A DNA stretch of 9,302 bases, taken from Actinomycetota bacterium. Its GTDB lineage: Bacteria > Actinomycetota > Actinomycetes > Nanopelagicales > Nanopelagicaceae. The position numbers were made by a program, and so were the translations under genes. How positions within the stretch are numbered: the stretch's first letter is position 1; every line of letters starts with the position of its first letter. The notes beneath the pieces are model-generated. The model was not told where the DNA came from. It saw only the letters and a program-made list of their open reading frames with translations, and searched no databases. Shown here piece after piece: positions 1-6,408 of this stretch. The stretch covers positions 1-9,302 of the forward strand of contig JABMMO010000140.1 in assembly GCA_013205455.1 (NCBI GenBank), written 5' to 3'.

Positions 1-392
1 CAGTTATTTACAATCTCTAAAATCAACTTTTTTACCTGGCGATCTATTTTCGATGAGAATTGTGGAAGTGGTTCTGGTAGATAAAGTTCGATGCCAAACT
101 TCGCTAATTTATCTTTAATCAGAGTTGATATTTCAGGCTGATCATCTAAGAGCGCCAGAACTTCATTTCTAAAGGCGGCAGTAATGCGCGAACTTTCTAG
201 GCGGATCTCTCTAAGTTCGGAGCGCAACTCCGGAGTTAAGCAAGGATTACCGATAACCGAATCAATTGCATATCCAAGCGCAGCTAAATCTTGAACAACG
301 CCGTCATGAAGATCGTGCGCAATTCTTAATTTTTCGCTGCCGTTAGGCAAATAACTCGTTAATCTCCTTTGCGAACTCTTGTGCAACAACAT
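1..392 (-). CDS. NarL-family sensor histidine kinase, 5' part (runs off the window)
   Basis: The minus strand holds an open frame of 130 codons that continues past base 1. Residues 25-31 read AHDLHDG, the HisKA_3 dimerisation/phosphoacceptor motif of NarX/DegS/LiaS-type kinases; His29 is the expected phosphorylation site. The last residues, LEIVNN, look like the start of the HATPase_c N-box. An in-frame stop lies three codons before the ATG at 392, so the protein has at most 28 residues ahead of the phosphoacceptor and no room for a membrane or PAS sensor. A TTG at 350 is an alternative start, with AAGGAG 13 nt upstream. Either start overlaps the 3' end of fadD, by 50 nt or 8 nt, suggesting co-transcription and translational coupling. 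The partner is probably a LuxR-type response regulator outside the window. The family call is firm; the start and full architecture are not. Confidence 0.82.
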   Translation of the reverse strand, partial: MLLHKSSQRRLTSYLPNGSEKLRIAHDLHDGVVQDLAALGYAIDSVIGNPCLTPELRSELREIRLESSRITAAFRNEVLALLDDQPEISTLIKDKLAKFGIELYLPEPLPQFSSKIDRQVKKLILEIVNN

Positions 393-2130
393 GTCGTTTT
401 AACGAGAGTTTTGCGGTTAGGTGGCCCGCAGCTAATGTGAAATCAATCGGCAAGATAGTGAACTTTCTAATCGATTCAGCTCGACTGACCGCCTTATTAG
501 CTTCGTCGACTGCAGTTTGGACAACTGCATTCAAATCCGGATCTTTAGTTAATTCAGCAAACGAAGCACCAGTCTTCTTATTGGCAGCCAACCAAGCTTT
601 AAGTGCATCTTGATCAATTGTTACTAGCGCCGCTATGTAAGGCTGATTGTCACCAACGACCATACATTGACTTACTAATGGGTGCGCGCGAAGCCGGTCT
701 TCTAGTACAGCAGGTGCCACATTTTTACCGCCAGAGGTAACAATTAATTCTTTCTTTCTACCTACGATTGAAAGGAAACCATCATTATCTAATTTTCCTA
801 AATCTCCAGAACGATAGAAACCATCATCTGTAAATGATTCCTTATTAGCGGCATCGTTTTGCCAGTAACCTTTCATAACGATTGCGCCTTTAATTAACAC
901 TTCGCCATCATCATCAATTTTGATTGTGGTGCCAGGGACTGGCTTTCCTACTGAACCTATCCGGTAAGCCGAAGTTAAATTAAGGGTGGCACCAGCGGTA
1001 GTTTCGGTTAATCCGTAACCTTCTAAGACCCGAATTCCAGCGCCGCGATAAAAGTGTCCTAACCGCGCACCAAGTGGCGCACCACCCGAGATCGCTGCCT
1101 CAACTCGACCACCGAGGGTGGCGCGGATTTTTGAATAAACCAACTTATCGAAGAGCGCATGTTTAATGCGGAGCGCTACCGAGATTTTTCCAGAATCGAG
1201 ACCTTCGCTAAATGCGATAGCGACAGCTGCGGCTTTGCGGAAAATTTCGCCCTTACCGCCGGCTTCAGCTTTCGCTTCAGCGCCGTTGTAAACTTTTTCA
1301 AAAATTCTAGGAACAGCAAGTACGAATGTTGGCTTAAAAGAATTTAAATCTGGGATTAATTTACCAACTGGATCGCTGCAATGTGCCAAATGCAATCCAG
1401 CTCTTATTGCGCCGATCTCAACCATTCTGCCGAATACATGCGCAACTGGCAGGAACAACAAAGTAGATCCCCCTGGCTTTAGAAATAAATCACTAGCGCC
1501 AGCTACCACGTTTCCGCATTCCGATATGAAATTGCCATGCGTTAATTGGACACCCTTAGGTTTTCCGGTTGTACCAGATGTATAAATCAAAGTTGCAAGC
1601 GTTTCCGGTGTTAACGCATTTCGGCGCGCATCAATTTCAGCATCAGCAACTTTTTCACCAAGTTTTGCTAATTGTGCAAGCACATTGTCAGTCATGGTCC
1701 AGATATTTTTTAAAGTTGGTTTGCTAACGGATTCGACAGCTTCTTTATGAGTCGGTGTTTCTACAATAATGGCGACCGCACTTGAGTCAGTTAGAATCCA
1801 ATCGATTTGTTCTGTCGAAGAAGTTTCGTAAACTGGAACTACGACAGCGCCTGCGTACCAAATTGCAAAATCTAAAATGGTCCACTCATATCGAGTACGG
1901 GCCATGATCGCTACGCGGTCGCCAATCTGAATTCCAGCAGCGATCAAACCTTTAGCGGTAGCCCTAACTTCTTCATCGAACTCGCTGGCGGAAACTTTCT
2001 GCCAACCTTCGCCTAATGGTCGTGAGAGCATGGTGCGAGTTGGTTCAAAACGCGCTCGATCCGATACTAGATTCGTTAAATTGCCAGTACTTGGGACTGG
2101 CTCCATGGTCTTGACTGAGTATTCATTCAT
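343..2130 (-). CDS. fadD: Long-chain fatty acyl-CoA synthetase (FadD15-like AMP-binding enzyme)
   Basis: This ANL-superfamily enzyme should activate fatty acids with ATP and CoA to acyl-CoA through an acyl-AMP intermediate in the cytosol. Counting from the ATG at 2130 (595 aa), the P-loop YTSGTTGKPKG is near 183-193. It is followed by the GYGLTETT adenylate motif, the SGDLG and GRKKE hinge motifs, and a C-terminal LTAKLSLKR stretch carrying the usual catalytic lysine. The frame is open up to an ATG at 2196, but that start would run into the divergent gene. The start at 2130 (MNEYSV) resembles the N-terminus of mycobacterial FadD15 as I recall it, and it sits 6 nt after a -10-like TACCTT; an ATG at 2136 is also possible. 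The length matches FadD15 (about 600 aa). The gene is divergent from the START-fold gene and overlaps a downstream kinase. Chain-length preference cannot be read from sequence. Confidence 0.95.
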   Translation of the reverse strand: MNEYSVKTMEPVPSTGNLTNLVSDRARFEPTRTMLSRPLGEGWQKVSASEFDEEVRATAKGLIAAGIQIGDRVAIMARTRYEWTILDFAIWYAGAVVVPVYETSSTEQIDWILTDSSAVAIIVETPTHKEAVESVSKPTLKNIWTMTDNVLAQLAKLGEKVADAEIDARRNALTPETLATLIYTSGTTGKPKGVQLTHGNFISECGNVVAGASDLFLKPGGSTLLFLPVAHVFGRMVEIGAIRAGLHLAHCSDPVGKLIPDLNSFKPTFVLAVPRIFEKVYNGAEAKAEAGGKGEIFRKAAAVAIAFSEGLDSGKISVALRIKHALFDKLVYSKIRATLGGRVEAAISGGAPLGARLGHFYRGAGIRVLEGYGLTETTAGATLNLTSAYRIGSVGKPVPGTTIKIDDDGEVLIKGAIVMKGYWQNDAANKESFTDDGFYRSGDLGKLDNDGFLSIVGRKKELIVTSGGKNVAPAVLEDRLRAHPLVSQCMVVGDNQPYIAALVTIDQDALKAWLAANKKTGASFAELTKDPDLNAVVQTAVDEANKAVSRAESIRKFTILPIDFTLAAGHLTAKLSLKRHVVAQEFAKEINELFA

Positions 2131-2136
2131 GCTCAT

Positions 2137-2142
2137 AAGGTA
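2137..2142 (-). promoter_or_regulatory. Candidate -10 box for leaderless fadD transcript
   Basis: The minus strand reads TACCTT, fitting the actinobacterial -10 consensus TANNNT, then six bases (ATGAGC) and the ATG at 2130. Transcription would begin at or next to the start codon. No Shine-Dalgarno sequence precedes this ATG. No convincing -35 hexamer is visible. Confidence 0.4.
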
Positions 2143-2158
2143 TCGGTCATTTCCGAGA

Positions 2159-2185
2159 ATGGGGAGGGGGTAGCCTTCTCCCCAT
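2159..2185. promoter_or_regulatory. Inverted repeat between divergent fadD and START-fold genes, overlapping a start codon
   Basis: ATGGGGAG at 2159-2166 is the exact reverse complement of CTCCCCAT at 2178-2185, separated by 11 bases. The right arm includes the first two bases of the ATG at 2184, and the loop contains the candidate plus-strand -10 box. It could be a DNA operator for the divergent pair. If the transcript starts further upstream it would instead form an RNA hairpin hiding the start. The G-run may simply be a distant ribosome-binding site, 13 nt from the ATG. Confidence 0.35.
2171..2176 (+). promoter_or_regulatory. Candidate -10 box for leaderless START-fold gene
   Basis: TAGCCT fits TANNNT and is followed by seven bases before the ATG at 2184, the spacing expected for transcription starting at the start codon. 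The opposing fadD -10 candidate lies 28 bp away, so the two promoters would share their upstream DNA. No -35 is evident. Confidence 0.35.
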
Positions 2186-2621
2186 GAGCGAAGCATCGAA
2201 ATCTAAGGTAACTATTGAAGCGCCAGCGGCGACCGTCCGAGGGCTGCTCTTTGATCTCGCGGGATACCCAAGCTGGACCACCTCCATTAAATCCGTGACT
2301 CCAGATGAAACTGGCAGCGATGGCCGCCCAACGAAGGTAACCATGGTGATCGATGCCGGCGTAATGAAGGACCGCGTAACCCTCTCTTACGATTGGAGCA
2401 AAGCTCCGGAATCCGTCAGTTTCTCCCTTGAAGAGGCAGACCTATTAACCGAGATGACCGGCTCTTATTTGATTTCGGACAATGGCGATGACACAACTGA
2501 TGTAATTTATGAATTAGTTGTTAAAGTTTCAATGCCAGTCCCAGAGATGATGCGAAAGAAGACCGAGCAATCAACTGTGGACCTTGCACTTTCCCAATTG
2601 AAAAAACGCGCAGAAGCGTAA
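2184..2621 (+). CDS. SRPBCC/START-fold protein, TB16.3 (Rv2185c)-like polyketide cyclase/lipid-binding family
   Basis: This 145-aa soluble protein resembles mycobacterial TB16.3/Rv2185c throughout, in both length and motif order. It has an N-terminal strand (KVTIEAPAATVRGLLFDL), a PSWTTSIK segment near residues 29-36, VIDAGVMKDRVTLSYDW near 52-68, SFSLEEADLLTEMTGSY near 75-91, and a long C-terminal helix ending LSQLKKRAEA. The SRPBCC fold forms a deep hydrophobic pocket, and members bind lipids, polyketides or quinones. The 'polyketide cyclase' label is a family name, not evidence of activity. It is divergent from a fadD15-like gene and near plsC, as in Mycobacterium, which suggests a role handling acyl or lipid intermediates; that is inference. 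Its stop codon directly abuts the ATG of the glucokinase stub. Confidence 0.9.
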   Translation: MSEASKSKVTIEAPAATVRGLLFDLAGYPSWTTSIKSVTPDETGSDGRPTKVTMVIDAGVMKDRVTLSYDWSKAPESVSFSLEEADLLTEMTGSYLISDNGDDTTDVIYELVVKVSMPVPEMMRKKTEQSTVDLALSQLKKRAEA

Positions 2622-2699
2622 ATGTCCGCGCTGACTTTCGGTGTTGATGTTGGCGGCACGAAAGTGCTTGGCGGAGTGGCAGATTTGGCTAGAAACTAA
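2622..2699 (+). pseudogene. Truncated N-terminus of a ROK-family glucokinase (25 codons)
   Basis: Directly after the TAA of the START-fold gene, an ATG opens 25 codons containing GVDVGGTK at residues 7-14, the ATP-phosphate-binding signature of ROK sugar kinases, followed by VLGGVAD. The reading then becomes LARN and stops at 2697-2699. ROK glucokinases are usually about 300 residues, so only the first strand-turn-strand of the ATPase fold remains and it cannot be an active kinase. The junction falls where the convergent oxidoreductase ends: the two stop codons overlap within CTAA. No other glucokinase segment was recognised between here and plsC. The simplest reading is that most of the gene was lost or displaced when the oxidoreductase was acquired or rearranged. 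A short leader-like ORF is possible, but the motif match makes a remnant more likely. Confidence 0.75.
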
Positions 2700-3679
2700 A
2701 CTTCAAAAGGATATTTAAGCCCAATTTGATTTTTAATAGTTGTTACCGAGTTCATGATTTCATAAGTTTCATTGAGAGTGAGAAGTGGCGACTCAGTTAA
2801 TCCAGCATTTACGCACCTTGCAAATTCAACTGCCTGCTCTCGATGACCTACGCCAATGTAATTGCGCGGATATTCAGTTGTTTCACCTTTTCTAATCACT
2901 GTTCTCATCGAAGTGGGAGCGTAAAAAGTTCGGTCAATTTCTAACCAACCCAAAGTGCCAGATACCAATGCACGGCATGGGGTAGCTGCAAAGAGCGAAG
3001 AATTAATGATCGCTTGCGCGCCATTTGCATAATTAAATATGGCTGATGTTTGCCCGTCTACTCCAGTAAATGCCGGCAATGATGACGAGGTTATCTCTTC
3101 TGGAACCCCGAGAACTAAATGCGCAAACGAAATTGGATAGATTGCCAGATCTAAAAGAGCACCGCCAGCTAAATCCGGATTGAATAGTCTAAATTCTGGG
3201 TCATTTGCAAACCATTGGCCGTGATCTGCCGAAACTGTTCTTATTTCTCCCAATATTCCAGAACCCAATATCTCTCGTACTTTAGAAATGTGGGGAAGAA
3301 ACCGAGTCCACATTGCTTCCATCAACATCAAATTCATTTTCCTTGCCAACGAAATCATTTCACCCGCCTGATTGGATGTGATCGCGAAAGGCTTCTCGCA
3401 GAGAACTGGTTTTCCAGCATTTAGCGCCATGATCGTGTTAGCGAAATGGAGTTGGTGGGGAGTAGCGATATATACGGCATCGATATCTGGATCATTAACT
3501 AATTCTTCGTAAGATCCATAAGCTTTTGCACCAAATTCATTTCCAAAATTAGTTGCATTTTCAATATTGCGCGAACCAACTGCATGTACTACTTGATCGC
3601 TCAAATATTTTAAATCAGTAGCGAAAGTTCGAGCTATTCCTCCGGTGCTAATTACGCCCCATCTAAAAGGTTTATTCAC
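2696..3679 (-). CDS. Gfo/Idh/MocA family NAD(P)-dependent oxidoreductase (dihydrodiol dehydrogenase-like)
   Basis: This 327-aa cytosolic enzyme has an N-terminal Rossmann fold (GVISTGGIA, residues 8-16) and the family signature CEKPF at 94-98, where Lys96 is the usual catalytic lysine. A MEAMWTRFLP segment at 120-129 and GGALLDLAIYPI at 172-183 (Asp177, Tyr181) follow. The last two are typical of the dimeric dihydrodiol dehydrogenase/glucose-fructose-oxidoreductase-like branch, which oxidises or reduces cyclic diols and sugars. The substrate cannot be assigned. Translation starts at GTG, overlapping the hydrolase stop as GTGA, with no visible Shine-Dalgarno, so translation is probably coupled to the hydrolase. 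The TAG stop overlaps the stop of the glucokinase stub on the other strand, placing this gene exactly at the break of that gene. Confidence 0.92.
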   Translation of the reverse strand: MNKPFRWGVISTGGIARTFATDLKYLSDQVVHAVGSRNIENATNFGNEFGAKAYGSYEELVNDPDIDAVYIATPHQLHFANTIMALNAGKPVLCEKPFAITSNQAGEMISLARKMNLMLMEAMWTRFLPHISKVREILGSGILGEIRTVSADHGQWFANDPEFRLFNPDLAGGALLDLAIYPISFAHLVLGVPEEITSSSLPAFTGVDGQTSAIFNYANGAQAIINSSLFAATPCRALVSGTLGWLEIDRTFYAPTSMRTVIRKGETTEYPRNYIGVGHREQAVEFARCVNAGLTESPLLTLNETYEIMNSVTTIKNQIGLKYPFEV

Positions 3680-4845
3680 AGAATTGCGCCATCATCACTT
3701 TCGTCGATTTCACGATGTTCCATTTGGGCAAATAGCGTTACCCCGCCCCCGATTATCGCTATGACTCCTGGCCATGTACCTAAGCCAAACGGATCAAAAT
3801 CTGTGATCAGATAACTAATTACATAAATCGGTCCGGAAATTAACGCGGCTATTGCGATTCGCTGATTTTTCTTAAATTTTGGTAAACGAGTTGGAGTTGC
3901 ATAAAGTTGGCGCTCGACACGCGATTCTGTTTTTTCGGAGCTATCTAACTCATCTAGATATGTTGTGGGGGCAGATTCGTCGAGAGATAACCCAGAAACG
4001 ATGGCATCAAATTCAGCATCAATCAAATCGCGCTCATCTTCGTCGCCGTATTCATTAACGTCTTCATCACCATATTCATAGCTGCCACGGGCCAGTTCGC
4101 CCCTTAAGACATCAAGAACGAATTGGTTTGATTCTTCGTTTAATATTTCAGATTCATAATCAAGTGAAACATTGTGAAATGATTTCTCAAAAATAATTTC
4201 ACGGATATCGACCGACATTACATTATCAATTATAGTATCTGAATTTTCGGGATCGACCACATGATCATTAATGGAGTAGCCAATCATTAGCGGTAAATCA
4301 ATTAAATAAAGATCTCGTTCCGCGATCCGCCAAAATTTTCTGGCTGAGTAAAGCGCGTGCATTGCTGTTGTTCTATAGCTGTGCACAGGTGGATTTGGTT
4401 TAGCAATATCTGACGGCCCAGATTTTATAGATGGTCTAAGAAAACGCATTATTGGTAGTAACTTCATAAATAATCGGCGGTCATGGATTATCGGATTCAA
4501 TAAAATTAATCCTTCAATCTCAGCGCTACGAATTTGGGCGAGCCGAAGTGCGAGCGCACCGCCATTAGAAAAACCTGCCACAAAAACTCGATCACTTTTA
4601 CTACGAAGTTCTACGAAAGTTTTTTCTACTTCGCTAAACCAATCTGCGGCTGTTGTTAAATTTAAATCTTCCCAATTGGTGCCATGCCCTGGAAGTCGTG
4701 GCACTGAAACCGTGTATCCCGATTGGTGAAAAGATTCCGCCCATGGCCGCACCGAAACCGGTGATCCGCCAAAGCCATGAATAACTAAAACCCCAATTTT
4801 TCCGCCCGAAAGCTCGAATCCGGCTGAGTTTGGGATATCGCTCAC
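3676..4845 (-). CDS. Alpha/beta hydrolase (carboxylesterase/monoglyceride lipase type) with acidic linker and C-terminal membrane hairpin
   Basis: Residues 1-250 form an alpha/beta hydrolase similar to bacterial carboxylesterases and monoacylglycerol lipases. They show an oxyanion-loop HGFGG (23-27), LPGHGTNW (51-58), a nucleophile elbow GFSNG (91-95, Ser93), a probable acid Asp194 in SINDHVVD, and His224 in SFHNVSLDYES. An acidic linker (about 256-305) with the near-repeat EYGDEDVNEYGDED follows. After a basic patch (KFKKNQR) come two hydrophobic segments (about 330-349 and 357-375) joined by DPFGLGTWPG. The tail would anchor the enzyme to the membrane and makes it longer than the usual family size of about 250-280 aa, suggesting a fusion with a small membrane protein. 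The start is GTG at 4845; no good ribosome-binding site is seen. It is the first gene of a GTGA-coupled pair with the oxidoreductase. The substrate is probably an ester or lipid, but this is unproven. Confidence 0.9.
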   Translation of the reverse strand: MSDIPNSAGFELSGGKIGVLVIHGFGGSPVSVRPWAESFHQSGYTVSVPRLPGHGTNWEDLNLTTAADWFSEVEKTFVELRSKSDRVFVAGFSNGGALALRLAQIRSAEIEGLILLNPIIHDRRLFMKLLPIMRFLRPSIKSGPSDIAKPNPPVHSYRTTAMHALYSARKFWRIAERDLYLIDLPLMIGYSINDHVVDPENSDTIIDNVMSVDIREIIFEKSFHNVSLDYESEILNEESNQFVLDVLRGELARGSYEYGDEDVNEYGDEDERDLIDAEFDAIVSGLSLDESAPTTYLDELDSSEKTESRVERQLYATPTRLPKFKKNQRIAIAALISGPIYVISYLITDFDPFGLGTWPGVIAIIGGGVTLFAQMEHREIDESDDGAIL

Positions 4846-4879
4846 GCTCAGATGGTGTCATATCACTATGGATTAGCCC

Positions 4880-4886
4880 TAAATTA
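4880..4886. promoter_or_regulatory. Overlapping divergent -10 candidates between hydrolase and plsC
   Basis: The 48-base gap between the divergent GTG (4845) and ATG (4894) contains TAAATTA. Plus-strand TAAATT (4880-4885) lies 8 nt before the plsC ATG, giving a nearly leaderless mRNA. Minus-strand TAATTT (4881-4886) could serve the hydrolase with a leader of roughly 28 nt. A weak plus-strand -35, GTGTCA, lies at 4855-4860. Sharing the same bases would make the two promoters mutually exclusive. Based on motif and spacing only. Confidence 0.3.
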
Positions 4887-4893
4887 AGACCCT

Positions 4894-5643
4894 ATGGCGA
4901 TGCGAAAGAAGCACAGCTTCCGAAAAAAGCTTGAAGTAATGCAAGGTGAAAATGTGGCCTATGCACTTTTGAAAGCATTTCTCTCGCCAATCCTGATGGG
5001 ATTGTTTAGGCCTAAAGTTAAAGGTTTAAGAAATGTTCCCCATCTTGGGCCTTTGATTATCGCCTCAAATCATCTTTCGTTTAGCGATTCGATATTTATG
5101 CCGCTAGTCGTTCCGCGGAAAGTAACTTTCTTAGCCAAGAGCGAGTACTTCACTTCACCTGGTCTAAAAGGCTTTATCAAGAAAATTACTTTCATCGCGC
5201 TAGGACAAGTTCCAGTTGATCGTTCTGGTGGTCGCGCAAGTGAAGCCGCAATTATTACCGGTCTTAGAGTATTAGAGCGCGGCGATTGCATTGGAATTTA
5301 TCCAGAAGGAACACGTTCGCCCGATGGCCGTCTCTATAAAGGTAGAATTGGAATTGCGCGGTTAGCTATTGAATCTGGCGCGCCAGTCATACCAGTTGCG
5401 ATGTTCAATACCGCCGAGATCCAACCTACCGGCCAAGTAGTGCCGAAAGTTCGTCGAGTGGAGATGATTTTTGGAGAACCGCTCTACTTTGAAAACTATG
5501 GTGATCCAACAGATCAAAAAGTTTTGCGTGAAGTAACCGATCGAATTATGAATACGATTCAAGCTCTTTCCGGACAAGAGTATGCAGATATTTATGCATC
5601 TAAGCGCAAGACCGAGATGAGTGACGAAGTAGAAGAGGATTAA
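4894..5643 (+). CDS. plsC: 1-acyl-sn-glycerol-3-phosphate acyltransferase (PlsC)
   Basis: This 249-aa enzyme should transfer an acyl chain to lysophosphatidic acid to give phosphatidic acid at the inner face of the membrane. The LPLAT signatures occur in order: SNHLSFSDS (the HX4D catalytic block, near residues 57-65), GQVPVDRSGG (block II), YPEGTRSPDG (block III, near 135-144) and GAPVIPVAMFN (block IV). A hydrophobic N-terminal stretch (about 22-38) probably associates with the membrane. The start at 4894 has no strong Shine-Dalgarno but has a -10-like box 8 nt upstream; ATG at 4900 or 4939 are alternatives. The acidic tail DEVEED is outside the catalytic domain. Proximity to the fadD and START-fold genes is shared with Mycobacterium (Rv2182c region). 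It ends one base before the convergent nuclease gene. Confidence 0.93.
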   Translation: MAMRKKHSFRKKLEVMQGENVAYALLKAFLSPILMGLFRPKVKGLRNVPHLGPLIIASNHLSFSDSIFMPLVVPRKVTFLAKSEYFTSPGLKGFIKKITFIALGQVPVDRSGGRASEAAIITGLRVLERGDCIGIYPEGTRSPDGRLYKGRIGIARLAIESGAPVIPVAMFNTAEIQPTGQVVPKVRRVEMIFGEPLYFENYGDPTDQKVLREVTDRIMNTIQALSGQEYADIYASKRKTEMSDEVEED

Positions 5644-5644
5644 A

Positions 5645-6346
5645 TTATTCGCCACCGAAAATTTCGCGGCGTCGGGAGATGTAACGGCATTGTTCACAAC
5701 CAGAATCTCGTTCCGGAGTTGGACCAGAAATAACCGTAATAAATTCAGTTAAGCGACGTTCTAATGATTTTGAGTTACGTTCAATCGGACGCCAAGAACT
5801 CTTCAATTTTAGTGAGTACCCAGCTGCTGGATCGCCAACAGGGGATACTGGTGACCAAACAAGTAATCCAAGTACCGAAACTTTTTTCGCTGGACCCGAT
5901 GCGGGATTCTCGAGTGAGTATGCATATGCCTCAAGTTGTGGCGAATAGAAATCACTTTTGTCGCTATCGCGTCCTTGAAATTTGCAATCGATCACGCCCC
6001 AAGTCCCATCATCAAATTCCATAAGCAAGTCATATTTTCCGCGCACTGCATAAGGCGAAGCAGAGCCATTTACAACGATGGGCGTTGATTTCACCCAACC
6101 ACCACGGCTATGAACTTTTCCGCTTGGTAATTCAGGAGTTACGAGAGCGGAAGTAACTGCATCAAAGTGGGCTTCTTGCATTGCGGAGAGTTCGCCAACA
6201 AGTGGCATGAAGAGTGGCGCTTTAACGCCGTGGTTGTAATTGAGCCAGAGGCAACGGTGACAACCATCCCAAGAGAAAGTTAAATCGCTAGGGCTAATGA
6301 ATTCGCGTGCTTTACTTGCCGGTTTATCAAATGATGAAGTTGCCAT
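5645..6346 (-). CDS. Cas4/RecB-like PD-(D/E)XK nuclease family protein with CxxC pairs
   Basis: This 233-aa protein carries PD-(D/E)XK nuclease hallmarks: an N-terminal SPSDLTFSWDGCHRCLW with Cys29 and Cys32, GKYD with Asp106, VIDCK with Asp120 and Lys122 (the D-x-K core), and PQLEAY with Gln137 and Tyr141 (the QxxxY motif of RecB, AddB and Cas4 nucleases). A C-terminal GCEQCRY supplies Cys217 and Cys220. Four cysteines flanking the nuclease core recall the Fe-S cluster of Cas4/AddB/Dna2, although the spacing (CxxC at both ends) differs from the usual one-plus-three pattern. No helicase, cas gene or repeat array is nearby. It lies 62 nt downstream of the lysE-type gene on the same strand and is convergent with plsC. 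A DNA repair or end-processing role is inferred. ATG at 6346 is the natural start; no clear ribosome-binding site. Confidence 0.83.
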   Translation of the reverse strand: MATSSFDKPASKAREFISPSDLTFSWDGCHRCLWLNYNHGVKAPLFMPLVGELSAMQEAHFDAVTSALVTPELPSGKVHSRGGWVKSTPIVVNGSASPYAVRGKYDLLMEFDDGTWGVIDCKFQGRDSDKSDFYSPQLEAYAYSLENPASGPAKKVSVLGLLVWSPVSPVGDPAAGYSLKLKSSWRPIERNSKSLERRLTEFITVISGPTPERDSGCEQCRYISRRREIFGGE

Positions 6347-6408
6347 GGCGTTAGTCTGCCGTTAGCCACTGACATATTGCGAGCTCGCCACGCTGCTGAG
6401 AATTAGGC

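Noticed and set aside
2131..2196. N-terminal extension of fadD to the ATG at 2196
   Set aside because: It would overlap the start of the divergent START-fold gene and add residues unlike FadD N-termini; the start at 2130 fits the family and a -10 box.
2700..4845. Mobile element carrying the oxidoreductase and hydrolase
   Set aside because: No transposase or integrase was recognised in the segment, and I saw no obvious terminal inverted repeats or target duplication at its edges; a rearrangement is likely, but its mechanism is not visible.
5362..5697. Minus-strand open frame opposite the end of plsC
   Set aside because: No family motif, and it overlaps both plsC and the nuclease; the plsC reading is clear.
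5645..6346. Cas4 of a CRISPR-Cas system
   Set aside because: No spaced repeats and no other cas gene in the window; the motifs support only a Cas4/RecB-like nuclease.
6379..6388. Perfect palindrome GCGAGCTCGC between the exporter and nuclease genes
   Set aside because: Ten bases only, no loop or T-run, and no second copy seen; too weak to call a terminator or operator.
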